Of a stretch of DNA of 23,630 nt, positions 14,440 to 23,333 are shown piece by piece. Each line of letters starts with the position of its first letter. Position 1 is the stretch's first letter. Location: positions 1 through 23,630 of the IMG/VR virus record IMGVR_UViG_3300007963_000047; one strand, 5' to 3'. The notes below the pieces were generated by a model. It did not search any database. It was given only the letters and a program-made list of their open reading frames with translations, and had not been told where the DNA came from. A program made the position numbers and the translations under genes. The DNA is from a virus.

Positions 14440-15366
14440 ATGGCAAGCGGCACAACTACTTTCACTTCTGCAAGTCCGAGCTATCAGGGATCTGCTCAGA
14501 ATGTTTGGCAAACTGCTCAGGATTTAGCGGGGCAATCTTTTGTTCCGTACAAAGATCCACGCATTGCGGGATGGTCCCCGGATGAAAGGCGTGCCTTCAA
14601 TATGACTCGAAATTTTGTAGGCCAGAATGTCGGCGCTGGAGCACTCGGTCAGGCGATTGACACAACGACAGGACTCGCTCAGGGCAATTCATTTTTGTCA
14701 AACATCGGCGACTATTTGAACCCGTACACTCAGAATGTAGTGGACACCACGCTTGGAGAGCTCAGTCGCCAACGTGATTTGACCGCCGCTCAAAATGCTG
14801 CCGATGCGGCGAAGGCCGGTGCATTTGGTGGCGACCGTTCCGCTATTCTTGATGCAGAGTTGCAACGAAATTATCTGAATCAAGCGGCCACTACGTCCGG
14901 TCAACTTTTTTCAGACGCATACAATAATGCTTCGACGCTTGCTTATCAGGATTCGGATTTGCAAAGACGCAGCGCTGCACAGTTGGCGGATTTGGCAAAC
15001 ATGCAGAGACAATTCAGAGGTCAGGACATCGACATGCTTTCCGCATTGGGAGCGCAGCGACGAGCGCAAACCCAAGCGGGACTTGACCTGGATTATCAGG
15101 AATTTTTGCGCGAGCAACAGTACCCGATAGATCGCTACAATATACTTGCTTCCGGGTTTTCCGGATTGCCCGTTGACACGACCACAATGACATCGATTTC
15201 AGATCCAAGAACGAACCCTTGGGCTGCTGCAACAGGTGGAGCCCTGACAGGGGCGAGTTTGTTTGGTCAGGGGGGTCCACTTTCTGGCACTTCAATTCGC
15301 GGACATAATATAGGCGGCTGGGGCGGCGCAGGGCTAGGAGCTCTCGCAGGATATTTGTTGAGCTAA
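14440..15366 (+). CDS. Internal virion (DNA ejection) protein candidate, 308 aa
   Basis: The product has Ala/Gln-rich helices (NVVDTTLGELSRQRDLTAAQ then NAADAAKAGAFGGDRSAIL, then long Gln-rich helices up to about 235). It ends in a Gly/Ala-rich hydrophobic tail (about 262-308) with a GxxG pattern ending GALAGYLL. This helical, Gly/Ala-rich design is typical of ejection proteins that leave the capsid with the DNA and enter the membrane. ATG 14440 is preferred because AGGAG lies at 14428-14432. The frame is open back to an ATG at 14368, over the preceding gene. Not a firmly named family. Confidence 0.75.
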   Translation: MASGTTTFTSASPSYQGSAQNVWQTAQDLAGQSFVPYKDPRIAGWSPDERRAFNMTRNFVGQNVGAGALGQAIDTTTGLAQGNSFLSNIGDYLNPYTQNVVDTTLGELSRQRDLTAAQNAADAAKAGAFGGDRSAILDAELQRNYLNQAATTSGQLFSDAYNNASTLAYQDSDLQRRSAAQLADLANMQRQFRGQDIDMLSALGAQRRAQTQAGLDLDYQEFLREQQYPIDRYNILASGFSGLPVDTTTMTSISDPRTNPWAAATGGALTGASLFGQGGPLSGTSIRGHNIGGWGGAGLGALAGYLLS

Positions 15367-15367
15367 A

Positions 15368-16693
15368 ATGTCTCGTTGGCTGTACGAAAAAGAAGCATTG
15401 GACGGGGCAATCGCTCCGAAATGGAACTGGGTATCTCCGGGGACTCTCGGAACTCCGCTTCATTCCTATAACGCGAAAACTTTACCGCTCAATACGGCTG
15501 AAAAACCTCAGTATGGCGTGGGCATCGCGAACTATGGTTGGACCCCTTCAAACATCCATTCAAAAATAGACAGCATTCGTGGTTCGACCAGCAAAGCCGG
15601 TGGCGCGAAAGAAATGTGGAACTACATGTTTGACTGGGTTGACTCGCGAAATTGGAGTAAGAAAAGAAAAGACAAACTGACCAACTATCTGAACACGGGT
15701 AATGCAAAAAAAGTACCGCTTGACGACATAATGATGGTTAGCGACGCTGCCCTGCGTGAAGCCGCACGGGGTCAACAACATAAAAATTCGTTTTTAAATA
15801 GTCCGCTGGGGAGTCTCTTTAAAACTGCCGCGACCGTTGGCAGTGCATTCGTCCCAGTAGTCGGACCTGCGTTAGCAGTAGGGGTTGGAGGTAGCCTTGG
15901 TGCGATGAGCGGCGGCGGATTACGGGGCGGCTTGTTGGGCGCTGCCAGTGGTTGGGGTGCTGGTCAGTTACCGGGAACATTTGGAACGGGTTGGGCGGGA
16001 GCAGGGAACTTGGCGAAAGGCGTTGCGACAATGCCCTATCGCATTGCACAGGGTGCAGGTTCTTTGGCGACTAATTTTGGGGCTACGGTTCCCGGCTCTT
16101 GGACACTTCCTGCAGGGGTCACAGGCGGCAATGTTCTTTCTTACATGTCCCCGGCGGGAGTAATGTACAACCCGTCAGCAGCAGCAAAAGCAATCTCCTA
16201 TTCACATCTGGGAACAGGAGGAGGTTCTACGGGAGTGACAACTCCTGTTGGCGGGGGAGGTCTTACATGGCAGCAGTCAGCCGGGTTAGCCCCCGTTACA
16301 CCATTGTCACAAACAGGGCTCAGTGGTGCAGTGTTGTCGGGAGCTCAAAATTTTGCGAACACTGCTGGCAATGTTGCGGGAGGCGTTGGTAACTTTTTAC
16401 AAAGTCCGGGAGGGCAAGCATTGGTCGCAGGTTTGGGCGGAATGTTAGCTGACAAACGCCCGGCTCCTGATTTGCCTCGGGCTGGAACTTCGAGCAGAAC
16501 GCAACCCGGTCAATTCAGACCTGTTGAAAGCGGCTTTGCTTTAACAGAATTGGATCGAGCTCTCGCTGCAGAAGCAAACAAAAGACTAGGCACGGCATTC
16601 GCTACAGGGGTAGGAACTCCTATGAGTGCGGTCCAAAGAGAACAGGCTCGTAACATGGCTGAATTGTTCGAGAGAGGATTATTGAGGAGATAG
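15368..16693 (+). CDS. Gly/Ala-rich internal virion protein candidate, 441 aa
   Basis: The N-terminal about 135 residues are ordinary and Trp-rich (YGVGIANYGWTPSNIHSK, then MWNYMFDWVDSRNWSKKRKD). Residues about 145-240 are dominated by Gly, Ala, Val and Leu (VGSAFVPVVGPALAVGVGGS, then GAMSGGGLRGGLLGAASGWG), suited to membrane insertion. A Gly/Pro-rich middle and a short charged C-terminal helix follow. The pattern fits proteins that form a channel in the cell envelope during DNA ejection. There is no good Shine-Dalgarno, and the start is two bases after the previous stop, so translation is likely coupled. Function is inferred from composition and place. Confidence 0.68.
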   Translation: MSRWLYEKEALDGAIAPKWNWVSPGTLGTPLHSYNAKTLPLNTAEKPQYGVGIANYGWTPSNIHSKIDSIRGSTSKAGGAKEMWNYMFDWVDSRNWSKKRKDKLTNYLNTGNAKKVPLDDIMMVSDAALREAARGQQHKNSFLNSPLGSLFKTAATVGSAFVPVVGPALAVGVGGSLGAMSGGGLRGGLLGAASGWGAGQLPGTFGTGWAGAGNLAKGVATMPYRIAQGAGSLATNFGATVPGSWTLPAGVTGGNVLSYMSPAGVMYNPSAAAKAISYSHLGTGGGSTGVTTPVGGGGLTWQQSAGLAPVTPLSQTGLSGAVLSGAQNFANTAGNVAGGVGNFLQSPGGQALVAGLGGMLADKRPAPDLPRAGTSSRTQPGQFRPVESGFALTELDRALAAEANKRLGTAFATGVGTPMSAVQREQARNMAELFERGLLRR

Positions 16694-16696
16694 GAA

Positions 16697-17668
16697 ATGC
16701 CGAGATCGTTATTAGAAATTTTTGGATCAGGTGCAGCCGATCCATATGCTTCGTTGCTCACAGAAGATCAAACGTCTGCTTTGAAAAATAGATCGATGAT
16801 GATGGCAGGGTTGAAAATGTTGCAGCAGAGCAGAGGAAGAGCAGGAGAACCGGAGCCCGGTTTTTTTGACGCTGCGGTTCCTGCGATTGCAACCGGGATG
16901 GATACCTACAGCGCGGGACAGAATCAGTTGCTGCAGCAGCAAGCGGTAGAGACATTACCTGCTGGGTTGAGATCATTGGCGCGAGTTGCACCAAAGGAAG
17001 TTTTTGGCGAGGCTGCGAAAGCAGCAACTGCTGCACCGGAAAAACCTTCTGTGAAAATTTGGGACGACAAAGGAAAGCAATTTTTAGTGCCGTCGTCCCA
17101 AGCTAATCAGATGGTCAAGATGGGATTCACATTGACCGAGCCTAAGGGTGCAACGCTTCCTGAGCTCAATACTATTCAAGAAACTTATCAAGATCGGATT
17201 AAGAATTACAGGGGCTTTTTGAAATCGAAACGAGAGTTGTTAGCCCTTACTGAAAAAGAAGGCCCTGTCAGAGATGTAGCAGCGATTTACAATTTGGTTA
17301 AGTTGTTTGATCCAAATTCTGTAGTGAAAGAAGGTGAAATTTCTTTGATGCAAAGTGCGATGCCAGCGTGGGAAAAATTGAAAGAGAGAGTAGAAGGCAT
17401 TGAGGAAGGAGGATTCCTTGGCAAGGAAACTAAGCAAGATATTTATGGTGTGCTAGGTCAGTTGAATGAAATTTACAGAAAAAGTTATGAAAAAACCAAG
17501 GCAGATCAAATTCGGATAGGCAAAGAGGTTTATGAGCGCCAAGGCATCACTGACAACGTTTGGAGAGCTTTAATGATGTCCGATCTTGATTTCGGAGAGC
17601 CACTTGTCATAGACAAAAAAAAATCAGAAACACCACAACCTCGAACAACTGATAAGGGTCCCGGCTAG
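16697..17668 (+). CDS. Internal virion protein candidate, 323 aa
   Basis: Mostly helical. The start (RSLLEIFGSGAADPYASLLT) is followed by Met/Gln-rich helices, a Pro/Ala linker, a short domain (VKIWDDKGKQFLVPSSQANQ then MVKMGFTL), and a long charged helical region (about 155-290). That region contains VAAIYNLVKLFDPNSVVKEGEI, a pattern (lfDPnSVVrEGE) often seen in phage internal virion or injection proteins. A good Shine-Dalgarno (AGGAGATAGGA) precedes the ATG. It most likely belongs with its neighbours to the ejection complex. Confidence 0.72.
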   Translation: MPRSLLEIFGSGAADPYASLLTEDQTSALKNRSMMMAGLKMLQQSRGRAGEPEPGFFDAAVPAIATGMDTYSAGQNQLLQQQAVETLPAGLRSLARVAPKEVFGEAAKAATAAPEKPSVKIWDDKGKQFLVPSSQANQMVKMGFTLTEPKGATLPELNTIQETYQDRIKNYRGFLKSKRELLALTEKEGPVRDVAAIYNLVKLFDPNSVVKEGEISLMQSAMPAWEKLKERVEGIEEGGFLGKETKQDIYGVLGQLNEIYRKSYEKTKADQIRIGKEVYERQGITDNVWRALMMSDLDFGEPLVIDKKKSETPQPRTTDKGPG

Positions 17669-17682
17669 CTAAGGAGAACAAA

Positions 17683-19680
17683 ATGGCGACATACACAGAG
17701 GGAGATGTTGTTGAAAATTCAAAGGGTGAGTTAGTCCAACTGACCTTTGATGCAAACGATAAAGCATTGTGGGTTCCTTATTCAGAACCAGATACTGAAG
17801 ATCTTCGTTTGGCTGCTCAAGGCTTGACTCTCGGTGCAGCCGACGAAGCAGAAGCATTTGTTCGCAATCCTTTGAGTGGAGTTTTGAACCTGTTTGGGGA
17901 CGAAGCGGCAGGAGCTCCGTATCGGCAAACACATTCCGAAATCAACAAACAACTACAACAAGCAAAAGAAAATTATCCGGTTCGATCATTGCTAACAGAA
18001 ACAGGGGGAGCTGTTGTTCCAGCGATAGCATCGACTCTGTTAGGCGGCGCTACAGCCGGTCCTGTTGTTGCAACGCAGGGATCTAATTTAGCGAGGCTAG
18101 GCAGGTATTTGATGGACGCTGGCAAATCCGGAATAGGAGCCGGGGTCTACTCTTTCAATACGGGCGAGGGAGATTTTTCTGATCGATTGGAAAATGTACC
18201 AACTGACGCCGCAACGGGATTCGCGACTGCGGCTGCGTTGAACAAACCGCTAGATTTAATAAGTCGGGGACTTTCTAATTTTGCGAGATGGGGACAGGAA
18301 AAATTAGGGCGAGCGAGTAGAGCCGTGGAACAGGAAGTGCAAAAGATCGCAGCCAATGCGGGAATGTCTTTTGAAGAAATCGTCGAGCGAGTCTCTCGCG
18401 GAGAAATTTTTCCGGACATGAGTGACACAGTCAGAAGTGTGCTTCGTTCTTATCGCGCAAGCACAGAGGGAGGGCAAACTGCCATCGATGAAACTTTGAA
18501 ACGACGTTCAACCGATAGTTCGCGTGAAGCGTTTGACACGCTGCAACGAAATCTCGCGCCAGAAACTACGAGCTCCTCAAATCTTTTAAAAATTTACAAT
18601 CAAAAAACGCAAACAAACAAGGACGCAGCGAGCAACGAATATAAAAAAATCTGGCGTTCTAATCCTGATCCCGTTGACGGGGAAATCACAGGTGGTGTTT
18701 TGCAAATGCTCGCACGCGATACGGAAATGGCAAAGGAAGCAGCTAGGTTGGTTAAGGCCGAAACGAAGAAATCTTCTTTTTTCAAAGTGGACAAAGAGGG
18801 AACGATTGAACTTTTGCGTAATCCAACTTTACAAGAACTTGAGCAGGTAAGACGGGCTTTCCAAGATTCAGCCAACGCTGCTTTTCAAAAAAACAGAGGA
18901 CAGTTGGGCGACACACTCAAGGGAATTGAAGATGAATTGCGGAAAACCATCGATGATTTTTCTCCCGCACTAAAAGCAACCCGGCAGAAATGGTATTTGC
19001 TCAACGAGGGGAAAAGAGCTCATGATGCGGGAAGCAAAGCAATCGATAAAGCGCCGGATGAAATTGAAATTCTTTTTGAGAAATTCTCTGAAAAGGGTGA
19101 AGAGGTAATCGAGGCTTTCAGAATGGGGTTTGCATCTGCAATCAAAAAGAAAAGAGGTACTCGACAGGCAGGTGGGTATATCGCCGACTTAGCGGACACC
19201 GATAGAAACAGATCAAAAGTTTTAGAAATTATTTTCCCGGAAGATGCACTTCAAGAAACAATCGACAAAGTGACTCGCGCAGCGGCACAACGGACAACCG
19301 CCAATACCGTTATTGGCGGCAGTCAGTCTGCTGAAACGATTTTGAAGGCAGGACGTTTAGGGGACAACCCGATTCGCGCCAACGAAGCTGCTGGCGCTTT
19401 GTTTGGCAACCCGGTAGATATTGCAAACGTCACAAGAAAATTCGTAGGTGAATGGCGAAAGGATTTAAGTCAGGGCGAAGCTGATCAAGTCGTCAAAATT
19501 TTACTTTCGGAAGATCCACAGTTTCTCAGAAAAGCACTCACCGACGAAAATGGATTAGTCGCTTTGCAACGAAATGTAGATCGGCTCGTTAGTATTTTGC
19601 AAGGCGCAAGAACACAAGCCGCATCAGTGGCTGGTCCAGCAGCTTTAGATCGCGCTGGTCTTTTGGAGGATAATCAATAA
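17683..19680 (+). CDS. Large internal virion (ejection) protein candidate, 665 aa
   Basis: The N-terminus (DTEDLRLAAQGLTLGAADEA then EAFVRNP) and the Gly/Ala/Val-rich segments about 104-155 (TGGAVVPAIASTLLGGATAG, GIGAGVYSFNTGEGDF) resemble the opening of phage internal virion proteins with membrane-active helices. Long charged helices follow (about 200-500), including PTLQELEQVRRAFQDSANAAF and LRKTIDDFSPALKATRQKWY, another pattern common in these proteins. AAGGAG is the Shine-Dalgarno. The stop overlaps the next start (TAATG). In length and texture it corresponds to the large ejection proteins of T7- and P22-like phages. I see no transglycosylase motif. Confidence 0.75.
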   Translation: MATYTEGDVVENSKGELVQLTFDANDKALWVPYSEPDTEDLRLAAQGLTLGAADEAEAFVRNPLSGVLNLFGDEAAGAPYRQTHSEINKQLQQAKENYPVRSLLTETGGAVVPAIASTLLGGATAGPVVATQGSNLARLGRYLMDAGKSGIGAGVYSFNTGEGDFSDRLENVPTDAATGFATAAALNKPLDLISRGLSNFARWGQEKLGRASRAVEQEVQKIAANAGMSFEEIVERVSRGEIFPDMSDTVRSVLRSYRASTEGGQTAIDETLKRRSTDSSREAFDTLQRNLAPETTSSSNLLKIYNQKTQTNKDAASNEYKKIWRSNPDPVDGEITGGVLQMLARDTEMAKEAARLVKAETKKSSFFKVDKEGTIELLRNPTLQELEQVRRAFQDSANAAFQKNRGQLGDTLKGIEDELRKTIDDFSPALKATRQKWYLLNEGKRAHDAGSKAIDKAPDEIEILFEKFSEKGEEVIEAFRMGFASAIKKKRGTRQAGGYIADLADTDRNRSKVLEIIFPEDALQETIDKVTRAAAQRTTANTVIGGSQSAETILKAGRLGDNPIRANEAAGALFGNPVDIANVTRKFVGEWRKDLSQGEADQVVKILLSEDPQFLRKALTDENGLVALQRNVDRLVSILQGARTQAASVAGPAALDRAGLLEDNQ

Positions 19681-21500
19681 TGGCTCTGCGACAACCTTCG
19701 AGGATGGGAGCAAACAATCCGGAGCTCTCTGCCCATCAAAAATTTGCACGATTCATTTCGGGGAATCCATCTGACTATGTACACCCTGATTTCTGGTCTG
19801 GTCTAGCAAAGGAGGCAACATTGGGTTTGGCCGGATTGCCGGGGGACCTTGGATTTTTGATAGGCGGAATGGCCGCACCCGCCGTTATGGAGATGCGGGA
19901 AAATTTTCGTGAAGGTAGGCCGCTTACGCAAGGTCTGTTGCAGCACGTTGGCGACCCAACGGACTATCACTACACGAGTGATCGAATCGCAAAAGATGCA
20001 GGGATTCCTTTTAAAAACACGCCACAAGAAATGCGAGGTCGATTTTACGGAGGACTATTCGATGTTCTCGCATTAGCGAATGCGCTGCGACTTCAACGGA
20101 ATTTTTTTGACCCGGATGTTGAGGTGTCAGATCCAACACGACAGGGAGGCGCTGTTGCCATTGCCGGTAAGCCTAAAACTGAAAATAGATTACCAAGAGG
20201 TATGGGGCAAAAATTAAAAGAGGCAAAGGCAGAGCTTCGGTCTGCCAACGAAGAGTTCAAGATCTTTGCAAACAGAAGGAAAAAAAATCCGGATGCACCC
20301 CTAGGGCGTGCAGAGCAAGCAGCAAAAAACAGATTATCATCCGCTCGCAAAAATGTCGCAGCAATACAAAGATTGCGGGAAATTGAAACCACAGTTGCTA
20401 ACCCACAACGGGTCGCATATCCCGGCGTCTACAAAGATGCAGTCGAGCTTGCACGAGAAGCAGAAAAAAGAGTTGAGCCCGAAGACCCGGCGCTCAAAGA
20501 ATTGTTTGGCGTGACTCGCGCAGATCTATTCGACATTCAACAAGAGAGAGGAGTCGGTCCTGTTTCATCCTTGATCAACAGACCACAAAAAAGTCGAGGG
20601 TCTGAAGCTGCTCGCAATGTCATGAATCCAGAAAACGAAGCGCGGTTAATCGAGAATTTGGCAACAGCTAAAACCGAAGCTCCTCGTTTGTTTTCCAGTA
20701 TGGCACCTTGGTATGTCATGGACCCTGCTTTCAACCGGATGTTGGAACTGCTCGGCCCGGACGAAGCTCAGAGACTTTATGTGCAGATGAATACGCTGAC
20801 GGGTATGGCTTCTCCGGGTTCAGATGTCTTGACTGAAATCAGAAGAGGAACTGCCGCAAGTAAATTAGCAGAGGAAGGGCGCTTCGATGAATTCGTGCAA
20901 CTTGCCGGAGTTCCTTTTCACAAACGAAAAAATTATCCGGACGACCTCGCGCAAGTGCCAGGCCATATGTATCACTCGACAGCACATGCGAAACCGATGC
21001 AGGAATTTTTGAACACGGGAGAAATTGTGACTGATGCAGTGAAGGTCCCGAGCTATATTGAAGCGAGCGGGATTCCGAATGTGGAGGGAATTCCTTTCCA
21101 GAGCGGGACACCTGTCGGCGATGCACATTTCATTCGTTCTCTAGGATTAGCAGATACCCGTACTTCAAAAGATTTTGCAAAAAGTATTTCCGGTCCCGAG
21201 CTCAGAACCATTGAAGATTGGTGGAGCAATATCGCACGTTCGCAAGGGTTGGAGCCGGTCCCTGCACAGGCTGTGAACTGGGGATTATATTCACCGCAAA
21301 CAGGTGTTGAAACAATGATAGGGGCTGGCAAATTAGAGCTCCTCTCAAAAAGGATAAAAGAGCGTGCGGCACAACTCGGAATGTCCCCGGAAGAATTAAG
21401 GGACCTTGTATTGACCGGAAAGGAATTTGCGACAATGACTCCGCTTGTGGCAGGTGGATTGCTCGGGGCTGAACAACTGTATCAGCCGGAGTCAATTTAA
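19680..21500 (+). CDS. Ejection-module protein with an unidentified C-terminal domain, 606 aa
   Basis: The N-terminal about 130 residues have membrane-active character (LAKEATLGLAGLPGDLGFLI then GGMAAPAV). Residues 175-260 are a basic charged coiled coil. The C-terminal about 290 residues look like a separate folded domain, with APWYVMDPAFNRMLELLG, GHMYHSTAHAKPMQEFLNTG, VGDAHFIRSLGLADTRT, PVPAQAVNWGLYSPQTGVET. The order WY, then K--eFl-tG, D-H--RslG, P-QA--W recalls a phage domain (DUF7178-like, with a helix-hairpin-helix glycosylase flavour), but this is a pattern recollection, not an identification. It lies between the large ejection protein and the GNAT/ART protein, with coupled starts on both sides. 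It may also enter the host. Confidence 0.68.
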   Translation: MALRQPSRMGANNPELSAHQKFARFISGNPSDYVHPDFWSGLAKEATLGLAGLPGDLGFLIGGMAAPAVMEMRENFREGRPLTQGLLQHVGDPTDYHYTSDRIAKDAGIPFKNTPQEMRGRFYGGLFDVLALANALRLQRNFFDPDVEVSDPTRQGGAVAIAGKPKTENRLPRGMGQKLKEAKAELRSANEEFKIFANRRKKNPDAPLGRAEQAAKNRLSSARKNVAAIQRLREIETTVANPQRVAYPGVYKDAVELAREAEKRVEPEDPALKELFGVTRADLFDIQQERGVGPVSSLINRPQKSRGSEAARNVMNPENEARLIENLATAKTEAPRLFSSMAPWYVMDPAFNRMLELLGPDEAQRLYVQMNTLTGMASPGSDVLTEIRRGTAASKLAEEGRFDEFVQLAGVPFHKRKNYPDDLAQVPGHMYHSTAHAKPMQEFLNTGEIVTDAVKVPSYIEASGIPNVEGIPFQSGTPVGDAHFIRSLGLADTRTSKDFAKSISGPELRTIEDWWSNIARSQGLEPVPAQAVNWGLYSPQTGVETMIGAGKLELLSKRIKERAAQLGMSPEELRDLVLTGKEFATMTPLVAGGLLGAEQLYQPESI

Positions 21501-23333
21501 ATGAAAAGGGGGTTGTTATCTCAGCCGCAGCGTATCGGTGAGCGCATTGCATCGCGCAATCTGCTAAACATCAATCACCCGTTAGCAGAATCTAGTCCGG
21601 TCGCTCGCATCCCGATCTCCATGATACCCGGCGTGGGAGGTATCGCTTCTGGTTACATGCAGGAAGATCTTGCAACTTTGCAGCAACCAGAAGAAACATT
21701 TTTCAACATTCCGTCTTCTGTGTACGGCATACGCGATCCTCGCTATTTCCCATTGCCGGGTGGAGCAAATATCACTAACCATGATCTAGCACGATTTGGT
21801 CTGGCGACAGACGCAATGGATTGGATTCCCGGTGCAGCGGCTGTGGGAAGCATGGCAACCGGGGCGGGATTACTTGGCCGATGGCTTAAGGGGAATGAAA
21901 CTCCTGACAGTGACGCTGTGTCATTGTGGGATGCAATCTCTCCCGCAATGGTTGATCCGAGAACAGGTTTGTTGTCGATGACAGGCGAAAATAATCTTGC
22001 AAATAAAATCAATAAAACTTCATCTATAGAAGATAGATTGCGATCAAAATACCCAGAGGTTGAACTATCTTTATCGGAAACAGACACGGGTATTACATTA
22101 AATCAAATAGTGATACCAGAGCATCTTCGCGGGGAAGGGTCAGGCTCGAAAATAGTCCGGGAAATTACAAAGTATGCAGATGATAAAAATATGCCAGTAG
22201 CCTTAACTCCCGATACTGTTTATGGCGGGAAAAGCAAAAAGGCGCTTGTGAATTTTTACAAAAAACTTGGTTTTGTTCCTAACAAGGGTAAGAACAAAGA
22301 TTTTCGATTTCGAGAATCTTACATACGAGAACCAGTGGAACCTTCGAAAAAATCTGTCAAAGAGCTTAAAGATGATTTGCCGATGGACGAAGCTAGTCGG
22401 ATGCGGCGGGCGCAGGATATGGGGTTTGATACTGACGTCTATCACGGAACCACCCATGACATAGAAGCATTTGATACCGCAAAAGCTAATCCAGAATCGG
22501 ATTGGGGGGCAGCGACTTACACAACAACATCGTTAGATGATGTGAATCCGAATTATGCGGGTGAGGGGCCAGATTTAACAAACCGAATTACTCAACGACA
22601 AGAACAAATTGCTAATGAAAATGATTGGCCGCTCGAGGATACGAGAGCACTCGAACTAGCCAGAGGAGAATTAGTTGGAAGCAAGGGCGCAATATATCCG
22701 CTAAAGGTCAACACCGAAAAATACGCTGTGATCGGTGACAACTCGACTGAAATAGAAATGCCAGATTACAGGGGTGAGGCAATGCAAGAAATTAATCGGG
22801 CGGATTTTGACAGTTTGGATGAGTATGAAGAGGCCTTACAAGAATATATTTTTGATTTAGAAAACTCTGATATGGATCATCCTCTCTTAACGATCAAAGA
22901 CACACTTATGCGTACTGCAGGGGATGAGTACTTCGGAGACGAAGATGCGGTTCTTCAAGCCGTTGAAGAAATTCAACAAGAATTGTATGAAGGGTTAACT
23001 GCTACGCGACTAGATGAAATTATCCGAAACAATATCAGTGGTTGGGAAGGCGAGAATGGTGAATTTTTTAGCGCTGGAGCAGCCTCCGCAGAAGTATTGA
23101 AAGCTCTAGGATTTGAAGGGGTAATTGATAAAACAGTAGATACAAAATTTGGATCATCTCGGAAATTAGGAAAGTCAATGGAAGGTGTAGATCCAGATAC
23201 AATTCACATAATTACCTTTCCCGGTTTTGAAAAAAACATTCGTAGCAAATCAGCAAAGTTTGATCCAAAAAAAATAAATGATTCAGATTTGTTGAGCGGC
23301 AGAGGTTTGCTGAACTTCGGTCGAGCTGTGTAA
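21501..23333 (+). CDS. Ejection-type polyvalent protein with GNAT and ADP-ribosyltransferase-like domains
   Basis: A 610-aa multidomain protein. Residues 1-165 resemble its neighbours, with hydrophobic Gly-rich stretches (GVGGIASGYM, IPGAAAVGSMATGAGLLGRW). Residues about 176-272 look like a GNAT acetyltransferase: PEHLRGEGSGSKIVREI (207-223) gives the acetyl-CoA loop, and NFYKKLGFVP (251-260) the usual C-terminal strand. Residues 308-352 (GFDTDVYHGTTHDIEAFD, then GAATYTTTSLDDVNPNYAG) and 537-591 (FEGVIDKTVD, NIRSKSAKFDPKK) follow the pattern of ADP-ribosyltransferases found in phage polyvalent proteins (ART-PolyVal type), with His315 as NAD-binding candidate. If injected, it could modify host proteins at once. 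The region from about 22,000 on is visibly more AT-rich than upstream genes and lacks GAGCTC. Domain calls come from motifs and are not search results. Confidence 0.75.
   Translation: MKRGLLSQPQRIGERIASRNLLNINHPLAESSPVARIPISMIPGVGGIASGYMQEDLATLQQPEETFFNIPSSVYGIRDPRYFPLPGGANITNHDLARFGLATDAMDWIPGAAAVGSMATGAGLLGRWLKGNETPDSDAVSLWDAISPAMVDPRTGLLSMTGENNLANKINKTSSIEDRLRSKYPEVELSLSETDTGITLNQIVIPEHLRGEGSGSKIVREITKYADDKNMPVALTPDTVYGGKSKKALVNFYKKLGFVPNKGKNKDFRFRESYIREPVEPSKKSVKELKDDLPMDEASRMRRAQDMGFDTDVYHGTTHDIEAFDTAKANPESDWGAATYTTTSLDDVNPNYAGEGPDLTNRITQRQEQIANENDWPLEDTRALELARGELVGSKGAIYPLKVNTEKYAVIGDNSTEIEMPDYRGEAMQEINRADFDSLDEYEEALQEYIFDLENSDMDHPLLTIKDTLMRTAGDEYFGDEDAVLQAVEEIQQELYEGLTATRLDEIIRNNISGWEGENGEFFSAGAASAEVLKALGFEGVIDKTVDTKFGSSRKLGKSMEGVDPDTIHIITFPGFEKNIRSKSAKFDPKKINDSDLLSGRGLLNFGRAV

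Larger units (their letters stand above)
153..21341. repeat. Dispersed GAGCTC palindrome, 41 copies
   Basis: GAGCTC occurs at 41 places by hand count. The first is at 153 and the last at 21336. Two are adjacent at 5912 and 5918, and one lies in the terminator loop at 8183. Chance expectation at equal base use is about 6. Copies fall in all three codon frames (22 as Glu-Leu, 14 as x-Ala-x, 4 as x-Ser-Ser) plus one non-coding, so amino-acid or codon bias alone does not explain them. The neighbours GAGCTA, GAGCTG and GAGCTT together number about nine. Confidence 0.85.
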
